Source: Limnanthes douglasii subsp. nivea
Lineage: Eukaryota > Streptophyta > Magnoliopsida > Brassicales > Limnanthaceae
NCBI GenBank assembly: GCA_036936605.1
Contig: JAUPFV010000005.1
Span: forward strand, 53,526,742 to 53,590,741
Direction: 5' to 3'
Length of the DNA: 64,000 nt
A model generated the notes under the pieces. It searched no databases, had not been told where the DNA came from, and saw only the letters and a program-made list of their open reading frames with translations. Each line of letters opens with the position of its first letter. The stretch's first letter is position 1. Shown here piece after piece: positions 22,600 to 34,401 of this stretch. Both the position numbers and the translations under genes were made by a program.

Positions 22600-24921
22600 A
22601 AATTTCAAACTTTAATGTATCAAAATTCACACATTGTTTGAGCTTCAACATTCAAAGATTTATAAATCCTTATAAACAAGTAAATTTAATGTGAGACATA
22701 TTTTTAATAAATTTATATTTGAACTTCTTTGAGGTTTTAATCAATAGCAGTCTTAGATTTAGTGTTAGCTAATGATGTACATCATAGAAATATAGGCATC
22801 TACCGGATAGTATATGGATGTAGTTTTTAGAAACTCATGATTTATGCATGTCAACTAGTCATGCTAGGCAAAGATCATATGACCATTGATTTAGCCGCAT
22901 GTGATATATATTGGGAAACTTTAAACATCGTTCCTTATTTAAAAACTATGTCTAAAGATGTTCTAATAAAATATATAAAAATAATCGATAAATTTATTCA
23001 TAGTTACACGTTGGGTATCTAGTATCATATTATAAAATAAGATGTAAATCGCTAATCTTGAAAGGAGTCATATGGTAAAAACCTAAAACTGATTAATATT
23101 AGAGGTAGATAAACAATTGTGTTAAATCAATCGACTAAAAATGAAAAATCTTATTTCAAGCATGCCATTGAGCAAATGGCTAGTATTAATACTTTTGGTA
23201 CAATAGGTAACATGGTGTTAACAAAACTAAGCCCATGTATGGCACCTAATTTTCTGAAGAAAAATAACTAGCACTCATAAACAAGTAAACTACCACGATT
23301 TACTCTTAATATTACCAAATATGCATTGTTATATGCGAGTCACATTTAAATTTTTTTACATCCATTTATTTATCATGTTAAAGATGTTGTTCCATACATA
23401 TATTATGGTTATCATACTATAACTAACGGAATAAACGTACCAGAAGAATTGGCAAATGTGATATTGGATTTGACTGAAAAAACAAATCGAGGCTTATACA
23501 TGAAAGTGTATGGTACAAAAACAATATTATTAAAGATCTATTTGTGTTAAATTATTTTAAAATTAATCTGTATAAGTTTTTTGTATGAAATTTTATGACA
23601 TCAAATTAGTTATAGACACTCGTTATTAATGTGTTGGTATTTTTTTTCTATAAAAAAATGCAAAATATTCATCATTATGTGGTTACCCATTTGGATCATA
23701 TATCAAATAGAATTGAATGACTTTTGTTTGCGGATATCATATCGTTTATGTAACTAAATCAATTATATTATATCGTATAATTAATTTAGAGAGTCATATG
23801 TATCACTAATTAATTCTTTTTATGTTCATATGTTTCGAGATGGACTATTGTTGGAATTATAATATGTTTGGCCGTTCAGCAAAACATAATAAGCAAGTGC
23901 ATAAATAGTTTTGTACTAAAAAAAATCAATAAGAATCAGTCAGATCAGGTCTCGGTCTTGCATGATGAAGTCCCATTATCACAGATTTAACGAAAGATGT
24001 GTTTTTTTTCATGCCAAATGTAGTTGTATTCTTTTCTTTTGTTATAATTGGTCAACTAAGATACAAGTCTTATTATGTAATGTTTGAATTTTCTAATTTA
24101 CTTTGTGCAAAATTAATTATTTAAGGTTCAAATTTAATTGAGTGCTTTATTTGAACTTTTATTCGAATTACACAAATTTTAGATAATATCATATTATATT
24201 CATATAACACATGTCAGTATGTGATGTGGAAAACTAATAATATAATTATGGTGAGAAACATAATAGATTTGGATCATATTGATCATATCTTGAGAAAAGA
24301 TTATGTCCTGTAAATCACGTTATACTTATCTGACATGTGTTAGTAAATGATTTGTCCTCGTTGATTAACACATCTTTATCCAAAACATGTTTATATATGA
24401 TTAATATTTATAGACTAGGCTATGTTAAATTGATAACATGTAAATAGAATCATCAGTTGTGATAAAATAAACCCTAGATCTACAAATGTTGTGTAGCTCT
24501 ATAGGAAAATCGTGTTTGACGAAAGCCGGTAAAATGATAACGAAAACCATACCTGGAGAAAAAAATATTTTTTAAAATTAAATCGGTCTGCAAGCTATAG
24601 TATATCTATGGGACATACAAATCTCTCCACCGCAACCCTCACTCAGTTGAGAAGACGTCAAAACTATGTGAAAATATTGAAGGGGGTTGAAAACATTCAG
24701 ATGTTTTACCTTTGGATACGAATAACAGCAAGTTATGTTTGACATGAACGAGGGTAATAACACTGAAACCATAACCAAAGAACATATGAATGACATGAAT
24801 TTCCAAAATCAGAAGTTATGATAAAGAGTTATTTTTATGACATAAAAAAAGAAAATAGATAGATATGGATGGAATTATCTTTCCCCATAAATAATGTTTA
24901 ATACTATTATTTGTTTTCTTT
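22600..24921. other. no recognised gene; weak coding-like run at 22745-23560
   Basis: On the + strand, several open pieces follow one another: one at 22837-23022, one containing HAIEQMASINTFGTIGNMVL, and one ending INVPEELANVILDLTEK. They read like a decayed coding sequence, but no family was recognised. The rest is AT-rich without signals. Confidence 0.35.
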
Positions 24922-25021
24922 NNNNNNNNNNNNNNNNNNNNNNNNNNNNNNNNNNNNNNNNNNNNNNNNNNNNNNNNNNNNNNNNNNNNNNNNNNNNNNN
25001 NNNNNNNNNNNNNNNNNNNNN
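24922..25021. other. assembly gap (100 N)
   Basis: Exactly 100 N are present, the usual placeholder for a gap of unknown size. Frames that run through it are artefacts. Confidence 0.99.
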
Positions 25022-25409
25022 GGTCCATTCTTTCAACAATGCTAAATAAGTGCATAATATCTTTGTGGAGTAATGCGAGCTCTCTCCAAGTGAGTGGTAG
25101 GTTTGAGCCAATATTATTGCACCCTAATTATATCGCGATAACTCATGCATATACTTTAAAACTGAAGATAGTATAACAAACTCATGTTATTTATTTTTGG
25201 GAAAATATAAAGCACCTAAGAATAAATATGAGATACACATAAAGTCGCATTTAATATTATCTTCTAAGGGATTACGATAGTCCTTATATTATAGTTCAGA
25301 AAAGTTACCCCTCATCCATTTGATCCAAATAACATTATCACTCTTGTTTAGTGATACGAGTTATTCATTTAGCCTGGGAACATTAAGTCTAAGTAAAATA
25401 GAGAATATG

Positions 25410-25410
<1 letters not shown>

Positions 25411-25459
<49 letters not shown>
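25411..25459. repeat. (TA)n microsatellite, 49 bp
   Basis: An uninterrupted TA run. It creates the Ile-Tyr repeat in a spurious - strand frame. Confidence 0.95.
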
Positions 25460-25464
<5 letters not shown>

Positions 25465-25789
25465 TGGACACACTAAAGGTTCCAAAATAGTGTAAGTGGT
25501 CCAAAAATTCATAATAACATGGACATCGTATAATAGTCAACTTAGCGAACAATAAGTGGAACTAGTTGTTTTAGAATGTCATTGTTCGATAAACACCTCA
25601 AAGAGACTCACAATGGTCTTTTGTTGTTAAAGAACGTCATATAGATCAAGGAATGACGTTTTTAAAATCATTTTTCGTATAATTTCCTGGTAGTTAAAGT
25701 TATATTTCTTAATTGTTTCATATAAAAACCACTGAATGTGCTGCAATTCTGAAAATAAAATAATAATATTATAAATCAGAATTAAAATA

Positions 25790-26100
25790 ATTAAATGAGT
25801 AAAACAAAACAATCAAATAATCAATATTCAATCAATCAAACTAATCAACCAACTATTTTTTTTCAAAACAATAAAACCAATCAACTAATCAACCAAACTA
25901 AAATAATCAAATAATTAACACCAAAACAATCGGCCAACTAAACCGAATCAAAAGAATCAAAATATTTTAACAAAATCATTTAATCAAACCAACAAATGAA
26001 GATAAATCATAAAAATATTTAATGAGACTATTGAATCAAAACAATGAACCAACTAATCTAAATTAAAATAATTAAACTATTTTAATCGAACCATTCTTGA
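25790..26100. repeat. cryptically simple AATCAA/CCAAC-rich stretch
   Basis: Short words such as AATCAA, AACCAAC and AAAATAATCAA recur irregularly over about 300 bp. No fixed period was found. Confidence 0.5.
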
Positions 26101-26808
26101 TAAATATAACATAGAGTACTCGTTCAAATAGATATAACATAAAAACAATATTCTAAAACATCTTGATAAAAAATGATATTACACACTAAGTAAAATATAG
26201 AAAAGCATTTTGTTTAAAGAAATGATAACTTGTGTGATCATTGCGGGTAAAAGAATGGACATAGTATAATACTTCTATTAAAATAATGGACCGGTTTGGA
26301 AGTACGTTTTCTAAACTAGTAGCAGCAATGGTAATGAATCATCTCCGGTTTCTTGCATAATGATGAGGAAAATAATTAGATATGTGGTTGGACACTAATA
26401 ATAAGATATTTTACCTATATAAAATTCAATATTATTGCACTTACATAAAATCATTAATCTACTTACTACACGTGGAGTCATCCCGTAAAGATAAACAACT
26501 GTTTCGGTCACAAAGTTTTATAAGAATCTTTTTATCAATTTCGAAAATACATTCATAAGACATATATCATCCATCCTTTGGTGATCCAAGTTATCAAAAT
26601 ATATATAACTATCAAACAACAACATTATAACAAAATAAACAATAAATATACAAACAACTTTCACGCAACCTATGCGAAAAAATGAGCCACATCGGCTCAG
26701 GTTACACAAAATTTTCCCTTCATGTTCACGCAATCTTATTAAAAAAAGTGTTATTGTTCGCATGAGGTTGGACAAAAATGTCCTTCATATTCGCGCTACC
26801 TAACGCAA

Positions 26809-26856
26809 TACTTCTTGTTTCCTTCGCAAAAGTACTTCTTGTTTTCTTCGCAAAAC
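26809..26856. repeat. 24-bp tandem repeat, two units
   Basis: TACTTCTTGTTTCCTTCGCA plus AAAG is followed at once by a copy with one or two changes. The surrounding 26.6-26.9 kb repeats words around CGCAA and TTCGCG, suggesting an unidentified small transposon. Confidence 0.6.
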
Positions 26857-26859
26857 TAA

Positions 26860-28480
26860 TGTGAATATGATGGAATTGAAGTACAGGTTGCGCGAAGATA
26901 TAAGAAACCTCCTTACAAGACCTAAAATCATCCTACAACACAAAAATAAATCATGAAAAATGTAAATATCTAACACATTTAAAAACAAAAAATAAAATAA
27001 ACAATAACTTCAAATACAAACAAAACTGCATTTTATCGATTTTTCAAGCTTCACACTAAAATAAATGTAGATTGAATAACCAAAAACCTACAAAAAAAAT
27101 TATACTATAAAATATTATATATATACCCTAAGACAGTTTTGTTTATTTTGTAAAAAACAATGTTTGAATAATGAAGTGTTTTACAGATTTTGGAATCTAA
27201 AATGAAAAAGAACAAAAAAAAAGGAGATATAGGGCTTGAGGAAAAAAAATTATTCTTTAGTTTTCGGGATGTAGAGTTAATGTAATAATAAGTTTGAAAA
27301 ACTTAGTAAGTCGATTTTTTATTTAAAAAAAATATTAAATTTTAAATAATTATGAAATAAAAATAAATTAAAAAAATTAATAAAACTTTATCATGCATAT
27401 ATCAAATATTTGGATAAATAGATTTTATAGATCGCAAAAACTTTTGTTATTGTCTTTTTTTAAACGATTAAGATTACCGGAGTAAATAAACCTAATAATA
27501 CAAAATAAAAAAAATGCTACACATAAAAAATGATTTTCTTAGGAACATTATAACGAAATCATTGAAATTTTATTTAGTTTTTTATTAATAAAACCAAAAA
27601 AAGAATATGTCACTGTGATTTTCAAAACCATACTTTTATGTACTCGTACTAAACCAATCATATTTATCAATTTATATAACCGTAAAAACTATCATATAAA
27701 TTATTTAAAAACAAACTATTTTTAGATATAATAACTTTAAAAAGGCAACATAAACTGAGCGAATTATATAATTTGGTTTTTCGACTTCTTTTTGGTTTAT
27801 ACTTCACTTTTAATTCAAAATTCCTTGACATAATTATGTTATTTAAAAAAATACTTTGCCACCAGCTTGATATTTTAAAAATAGTATTAAGACAGCTGAT
27901 TTGTTGGCCAGCTCTAGCCATTAACAGCTATTATACATCTAATTAACAGTGATTTGCTCACTTTGCTGTCAGGCTAATCCAGAGAGCCCCTCAATAAAAT
28001 AAGATGATGTAACTTGAACTTCTTTAAAATTACGTGGCAGTATCAAGTTCCCTTTGACCACGCTACGTCATGTATCTACCTGGACTAAACATAATTCGCT
28101 TAGGATTAGAATATATACAGCTTTTGTTTTCTTCTAACGTACTCTTCATCCACTATTTCCCTTTTTTTTTAAAGCTTAACTATAACCGATTGACTTAACT
28201 ATCATAGTTTTTAACAACAAATTCATTTAAAAAAATATTTAATAAAAATAAAAGGATTCTTACAAATACGTGGAGTATATTTTGAGGAATAGTTTAAGAG
28301 CGGTAAAGAAGAAAATCAAAAATATTTGACCCAAAATTGACCAAACAAGTACAACTATACAAAACCAAGTACTAAAACCAAAATGCTCAAAGAGATAGTA
28401 ACAGTGTCGTCAGTGAGTAAAGACAGCAGACTAGTAGAGATAGATGGATTCTTCAATCGAAAGATAAATAAAATTATGTT
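26860..28480. other. no gene seen
   Basis: AT-rich DNA with long A and T runs. No recognisable protein on either strand. Confidence 0.5.
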
Positions 28481-28496
28481 AGAGGATAAAGGGATT

Positions 28497-28800
28497 GGAT
28501 TAACATGATATGACCAAAGGGACTAACTAGCAGCGTCGAAAGTCAGGAAATTTTGCAGACCGGTAGTGATAGAAGTCCGCAACAATCTAAAAACAAAACA
28601 AAATTAAGTTTGAAATTAAATGAATTGGGATTGTTATGCAACCACTTTCGTACCACGAAATCTGAACCGCAGGTCAGAAAGCAAGTGGTAAGATAACGCA
28701 GAAGCAAGGGTAGGAGAGGATCTAAAACTTCTGGCATTACTCCCAAACCAGACATGGTAAACGATGGGGCTAAAGGTGTTGTAAACTGGATGAAGGCAAG
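28497..28800 (-). other. possible host-gene exon remnant (unrecognised)
   Basis: On the - strand, an open frame with less AT-biased codons contains TTPLAPSFTMSGLGVMPEV, LDPLLPLLLRYLTTCFLTCG and SDFV. It is followed by a possible donor (GTG/GTACGA) and, after about 70 bp of AT-rich DNA, an acceptor (TTTGTTTTTAG). The next piece reads IVADFYHYRSAKFPDFRRC and then a stop. The composition differs from the surroundings. No family is recognised and no complete gene can be built. Chance is possible. Confidence 0.25.
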
Positions 28801-30600
28801 TTGGACGCCTTATGGATTTAAAAGACCCAATTATTATTGTAACTTCAAAAAAAACTCAAACTTGGATATTGCGTAACCCCAGATGCTTTGAGTGTAACTA
28901 CAATCATAAGACGCAATTCGGGGGTGTTTAAAAACAAATAGAGAAGTAGGCGCAGGAAGCGACTAAGGTTTTGTGTTTATTAGAAAATGTTCATTTTTGT
29001 TTTATCGATTCTGTTAGAAATAAGTTTACATTCCTCTCAGTAAGAAATTAAGCACTAATCTCAATAAGGATTCATTCATCTCTCACTTCATGTTAACCCT
29101 ATCGCAAAGTTTATGCGATATGTGGAGAAAATATCGCTCATATCGTGCGATACAATGTTTTGTTTAGATTTTAGAAACTTTTTTACTTTGGGTCACACAT
29201 TATCTTTGACACACTAGCCATATTTCACAGGTAGTGCACAATTTATAATGTTATATGGAATTTTATATCAAACAGTCATACAATAGTTAGTACCAAGGTG
29301 AAGTTTAAGTGTCGTGTGCGCACTCTTACACCTACAAAAAAATATTTTAATAGCATTGAGTGTTTGTAATAAAAACAAAAATAACACTGAAAATAAAATT
29401 TGCGGTTACCGATTGATTGTTCTATTGTCATAATGTTTGATCTTGTTGGTTCGATGATTAAAAAATCTATCATCGTATTTTATTATGTATGACATAACAT
29501 AATCTATAAATTTGGTATAAGTGACGAACAATATACAATGATGCTAGAATTTTATCATGAGCTTCTACCGTGTTTGCTTCGACAACAAAATTATAAAAAT
29601 TCATAAAACTTTTTGAAAATGGCATCAAGTCTCGACTTTTTAATTGTACCGAGAATGTTCTTGTTTATATAAAACTTGCATTGAAAGTTGATTGCGTCCA
29701 TAAATATATCTTCACTAGATAACATCAACACTAACTTGTGATGGGTTAAAATAATACTAGAAAACAAAAACATATATCATCTACCATCACATCTCTTAAA
29801 ACACTTAACGTCCACGTGTCGTTGTCTCATTTCTACACACTCATAAACACATAACCAATGGTAAATATAATTAACGTTGAAGATATACCAACAAACTTAA
29901 GTAGTGGACTTTTATACCTCATGATCTTGTAAGTACATCCATGATCAATACATGTGGGAATGTCTGCAACAAGTCAATACATGTAGGATATGCAAAACGT
30001 TATTCAATGATCATGTCCCTTGTATCACTTGTCTGATACCATACGTAGTAATTATGTTTCTTCAATTTTTCCAACAAATATTACATTTGAGATTGACCAC
30101 CTTTATCAACATCATGATATTTTTATGACAAATGTATATTGTAAACACGTTGGAAATATTTTACAGGTTATGCATCTTTAGACCAACATATTTCCTTAGG
30201 ACGTGAACCAATGTAAGAGAAACTAAGGACTAGTTCATCTTCATCCGTCTTAAGTCTACAAGCTTACGAATAACCTTCCGACCGGTCATAAGATTTGTGG
30301 TTGTCTTCCCAGTTTGAAACGATCAATCGGCATTAATGAGCTAGTGCATCAACTAGATACGATAGTTATTCGAATAAAAAATTGCATTTTTGGTTATACA
30401 CTTTCTATATTCAAATCCTCTAGTTCATCTTTGATTTATAAATATTGTATCTCTCACATTTATAGTATATCTTATGAGTTCTCCCCCATTGACCAAAACT
30501 GTATAAGAAATAATGTTGATGAATCCTATCTTTTTCTATAATAATGGCTTCGCCTTCATCATAAAAATTGGACAAAGTGCAGCTTAAAAACTAGATTTTA
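28800..30600. other. no gene seen
   Basis: No protein family was recognised. A string resembling an initiator-Met primer site occurs on the - strand near 30.04 kb but lacks an LTR or gag beside it. Confidence 0.5.
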
Positions 30601-30639
30601 GATGCTAGATGTGAGACCAATGTAAAATAGAAATGGTAA

Positions 30640-30840
30640 TGTGAGACATAAAAGCTAGATAATAGATGTGAGATCACAGATAACTCGTGTCGTTAAAAGA
30701 AATTCAAAAAATATTATTCACGGATCTATATAAATCTTTTAAACAATAAAACCAATAATATTTTTATTTTATTTTTTCGAATTACGGTTTAAAAAATATA
30801 AATTTTTAAAAAATTAAATCATAAAAAAAATACACAAACA
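30640..30840 (+). repeat. dispersed repeat, copy left of the host gene
   Basis: The stretch starting GTGAGACATAAAAGCTAGA and running through AATAAAACCAATAATA to ATTACGGTTTAAAA recurs in the same orientation at 32524-32740. The two copies bracket the host gene. Confidence 0.7.
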
Positions 30841-31165
30841 TTTAATGATTTGAATAAAAGAATATTATAAAAAAACTATTATTAAGTTTTATATATTTTG
30901 GTAACAAATAGGACTTGAATTTTTGAATAAATATCCGATTGCAAGTAACTTCTAACAAAAAAAAGTTCAAAGAAGAAACATAGTTTCATTTATATAGATT
31001 TAAAACAAAAATTGCGATAGGGAGCAATATGCCATTATTACATAAATCAAAGGATCCGAAAATACCATAAAATGATTCAAACCAATAAAAACAATATCTC
31101 AATAGTCAAAAGGACCTTGATAAAAATTAAAGTTTCGATCTTCTTCAACTACTCCATCTTTCTCT

Positions 31166-31175
31166 TATAAAAATA
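31166..31175 (+). promoter_or_regulatory. TATA box of the host gene
   Basis: TATAAAAATA lies 106 bp before the ATG at 31272, in a pyrimidine-rich TCTTCTTC context typical of plant core promoters and leaders. The transcription start is inferred. Confidence 0.6.
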
Positions 31176-31271
31176 AAGCTTTTCTTCTTCTTCTCTCTTG
31201 TATTTGGCTGCAACATAACTCAAAAAGTTTTGACAATTTCAAAATCATATCTCTTTCTATCTTCCTAATTC

Positions 31272-31742
31272 ATGGAACACCCACAACAAAACAATTCACC
31301 AATGAGCGAAACATTACCTTTACAAACAAAGCAAATCGACGATGACTACTCCGACGAGACAGCAGGAGCATGTGGTTGTGGGATTTTTCAAGGACTCTGT
31401 TTCAGCTTCAACAGAGACAACAATAATGGGACATACGGATACAGACAGCAACAGCAACATGAAGAATCAAGAGAAGAGAGTTGGGTTATAACAAAAGTGA
31501 AGAAACTAAAGGAAATGTCTGAATTAGTTGCAGGACCGAAATGGAAGAACTTTATAAGAAGGTGCAGTGGTGTTTATAACAAGAAAAGAAGAACTCATCA
31601 GTATCAGTATGATCCACAGAGTTATGCTCTTAATTTCGATGAAGGAATTGACAGAGAAGGTGAAGATGGAGTTTTTAATGATTTTTCTTCTAGATTCGTT
31701 GTTCCTCTTTCGTCTTTCAACAGAGTTGAGCTTGGTACATGA
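31272..31742 (+). CDS. small plant-specific protein, 156 aa, unknown function
   Basis: This is a complete single-exon gene, the only intact host-type gene in the window. The product is hydrophilic, with no signal peptide or membrane segment. An acidic N-terminus (residues about 20-30) is followed by a Cys-rich GACGCGIFQGLCFSF (31-46) and a Gln/Glu-rich spacer. A basic amphipathic block WVITKVKKLKEMSELVAGPK continues with WKNFIRRC (about 70-98). Then come YDPQSYALNFDEG (about 117-129) and a C-terminal FNDFSSRFVVPL. The AGPKWK.FIRR plus YDP.SYALNFDEG pair is familiar from small, uncharacterised, often stress-induced plant proteins. I recall that family only by its motifs and give no symbol. The ATG fits because a TATA box lies 106 bp upstream. 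A 3' UTR-like AT-rich stretch follows. Expression is unproven. Confidence 0.8.
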   Translation: MEHPQQNNSPMSETLPLQTKQIDDDYSDETAGACGCGIFQGLCFSFNRDNNNGTYGYRQQQQHEESREESWVITKVKKLKEMSELVAGPKWKNFIRRCSGVYNKKRRTHQYQYDPQSYALNFDEGIDREGEDGVFNDFSSRFVVPLSSFNRVELGT

Positions 31743-32089
31743 ATCAATCTTAATTTTCATTTTGATTCGCCTTCGTTGTTTAATCTGTTCATTATTGTGT
31801 TCTATTCAAAATTATTGTACCTTTTCTTTTTCCTTCTGGGAGAAACTCACTTATTTAGCCCTTGAAACTCATAATTCGATAATTGTATATATTTACTTCT
31901 GTTAATTAATTTATTCATTTAGAAAATTAAATCATTTTGTTCTTTTTTGGTGTAAATCAAATCAATTTAAACAATGCGGGTGTTTTTATCAGTTTAGCAT
32001 GTTTGTAAATATAAGGTCTTATTACAGTTAAATAATAAAAAAGTTACTTCGACTTTTCTTTTCCAGTATAACATTATTTTTTATCAAAT

Positions 32090-32500
32090 GCTTGAGCAAT
32101 TATAAGTCTCGTTAGGATATATCAACATTTTCGAAAAAAATATTTGGTGTATTTTAATATATTTAATTTTTATTAGGTATATCAAAATTTTATTTATTTT
32201 TGGAGATCAAAAATGAAGAAAATAATGTGAGTCATAATTTTTTTTTAAATGTTTTGTTTTATCTCTTCCTCCTACTAATTATTTGGGTATGAAATGGACT
32301 TTTGTTACCATTTCTATTATAATATAGATTTGAGTTTTGTTGGAAATCACTCGTATACATACATCGTATCATGTGGTGATGTAAATTGATTTGTGATCGA
32401 CTGATGGTAAGTTTTCACTTCTTGTACTGCAGTAGAATTCATTTTTAGTTGGGTAATTGATTGTTCAAGTGCGGCTATATTCGTTGGAACTACGTACATT
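32090..32500 (-). repeat. duplicated piece of Athila element E (gag C-terminal part)
   Basis: This block repeats 33345-33760 in the same orientation, with shared landmarks such as ATATATCAA.ATTTTC, TATAATATAGATTTGAGTTT and TTGATTTGTGATCGA. The right part is also homologous to the gag end of Athila element F (59320-59470). Confidence 0.7.
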
Positions 32501-32523
32501 TTAGGTTTTTGTTATCGGTATTG

Positions 32524-32740
32524 AGACATAAAAGGTAGAGGATAGATGTGAGACCCAAATGGTATAGATGAATCACAGTTAATCGACTCTGAAAAAAATG
32601 TATCATTCATTAATATAGTATTATAAGTCTTAAAAACAATAAAACCAATTATACTTTTAGATTTTTTTTGAATTACGATTTAAAAGATAAGAATTTTTAA
32701 AAAAATTAAAGATCTGCGATTTTTTTTATCATATGAGCCT
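32524..32740 (+). repeat. dispersed repeat, copy right of the host gene
   Basis: Homologous to 30640-30840 in direct orientation (TGAGACATAAAAGGTAGA, AACAATAAAACCAATTATA, GAATTACGATTTAAAA). It sits between the two duplicated E pieces. Confidence 0.7.
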
Positions 32741-33579
32741 GTTTAAATATACTAGGTTTAGAATGGGTCGAAACGAATCCCGCTTCAAATACTAGGTTTA
32801 GAAAATCAAAATTTTTTTTATGAATCACATCAATTTAAACAATCGAAACTATTTTTTTATGGTTATTCCATTCGTCTATTTTTTTTATTTCCTTCGTATT
32901 ATAGTTATGTTTTTTGTTTTGTTATTTCTTATGGAAATTTTAATTATACTCTTATTTAAACTTAGATTTTTAAGTCATTTATTTAAAACTTTTTTTGGTT
33001 ATGTTTATGTTTAAAATTGTTTTCAACCCCTAACTCACTCTAACAATGATTTTTTGTTGGTTTGATTGGATTTCTTCAGATATACTGTTCTAAATGTTTT
33101 TTTTGGAAATAATGTGAAGTAAAGTTGTATATCTCAAAATAGGTTTCAATTGAGTTATGAAAGAAATAAAATTATTTAAGTGAATGACATAAAAAAAATT
33201 AATTTAAAGCAAAAGTAAGGGTAATATTGTTAAAATATGTTTTAAATTTCCTTTTTAAATTTTGGACGGAGGAAATATAAGAAATTATGGAGAAAATGAA
33301 TATACAATTTTCGTAATAGTGTTTCCATGAGTTTATCATGTCTATAAAATATAAATGCTTAAGAATTACAAGTTTCTTAAAGATATATCAAAATTTTCAG
33401 AAAAATTATTTACTGTATTTTATTATATTTAATCTTTATTTGGTATATCAAAATTATATTAATTTTGAAGTTCACATCGGAAAAACAATAATGTTGAATC
33501 ATAGTTCTTCTTTTAAATGTTTACTTTATCTTTTCCTCATACTAATCATTTGGGTATGAAGTGGGTCATTTTTACCATC

Positions 33580-34013
33580 GTTATTATAATATAGATTTGA
33601 GTTTTGTTAGAAGTTGCTCACATACTTCGTATTATTTGATGCTGCAAATTGATTTGTGATCGATGGATGGTAAGTTTCATCTTCATGTACTGCAATAGAA
33701 TTCATCTTTAGTTGATTCATTGGCTATTCAAGTGAGAATATCTTCGCATGAATGAAAGTCTCATTCTTCACTGCATATAGTATGAGTTTTTTCAGACACA
33801 TAATTGTTGTTAGAGAGTACTTCAAGTAGTCACTATGTTTCTTCTAGTTTTTTCTCAGCTTGTAGCGTCTACCATCAGTTTTTTGTTCGTCGTCAAACAT
33901 TTGTAGAGGGTTAGGAAATTAGTCAGGTTGGAATACCATGGTGATGGAATCTTCGCAACAATTATTTTTAACATTCACATTATTCACACGTAAACGTATT
34001 GTTCATTTGTGTT
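33580..34013 (-). pseudogene. Athila gag, C-terminal half (element E)
   Basis: The sequence parallels the gag of F, including the Athila-type block where F reads LRKSEEAYRLLEVLSNNNYA. Here the frames are broken. Shared bases include TAGAGAGTACTTCAAGTAGT and TGATTTGTGATCGATGGATGG. The right edge is the insertion point of B. Confidence 0.7.
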
Positions 34014-34401
34014 TGATAAGGGAAAGAAATATTAGGAAGAATCAGATAAAGTGGGTAAATAAAGAAGTTAATTTGGCTTAATAAAATATTTTATAAGTAA
34101 CCCAAAAAATATGTAATAATGAGCCTCCTTTGTGTAATAAATAACAATAATGATTAAGATTAATAAAATAGTGGGGTGAAGAGTCCATAAGAGAGGGTTA
34201 ACATGTAAATTATAGACCCACCACTTATACTATATAAATCATCACCTCTTTTTGGGATAATAGATCAATCATTATTCAATCATTGCTTTATTATTCTATT
34301 TGTCACTTTCTCTCTCTACTTTTAATGTTTCTCTCTATAAATATTCTCTTACGAACATTTCTTAGATAGGCAACCCCAGTAAGAAATCTTTAGAACTATC
34401 A
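34014..34401 (+). repeat. 5' LTR of element B (388 bp)
   Basis: It starts TGATAAGGG and ends ACTATCA directly before the primer-binding site. A TATA box (ACTATATAAATC, about 34229-34240) is followed by CCTCTTTTTGGGATA and pyrimidine-rich TCTCTCTCTAC. The paired 3' LTR is at 53381. Confidence 0.9.

Noticed and set aside
24816..25111. Frames running through the N block
   Set aside because: They exist only because N was translated as an unknown residue.
30014..30060. Initiator-Met primer-site-like string on the - strand (ATGGTATCAGACA)
   Set aside because: There is no LTR end before it and no gag after it, and the match is short of the standard TGGTATCAGAGC.
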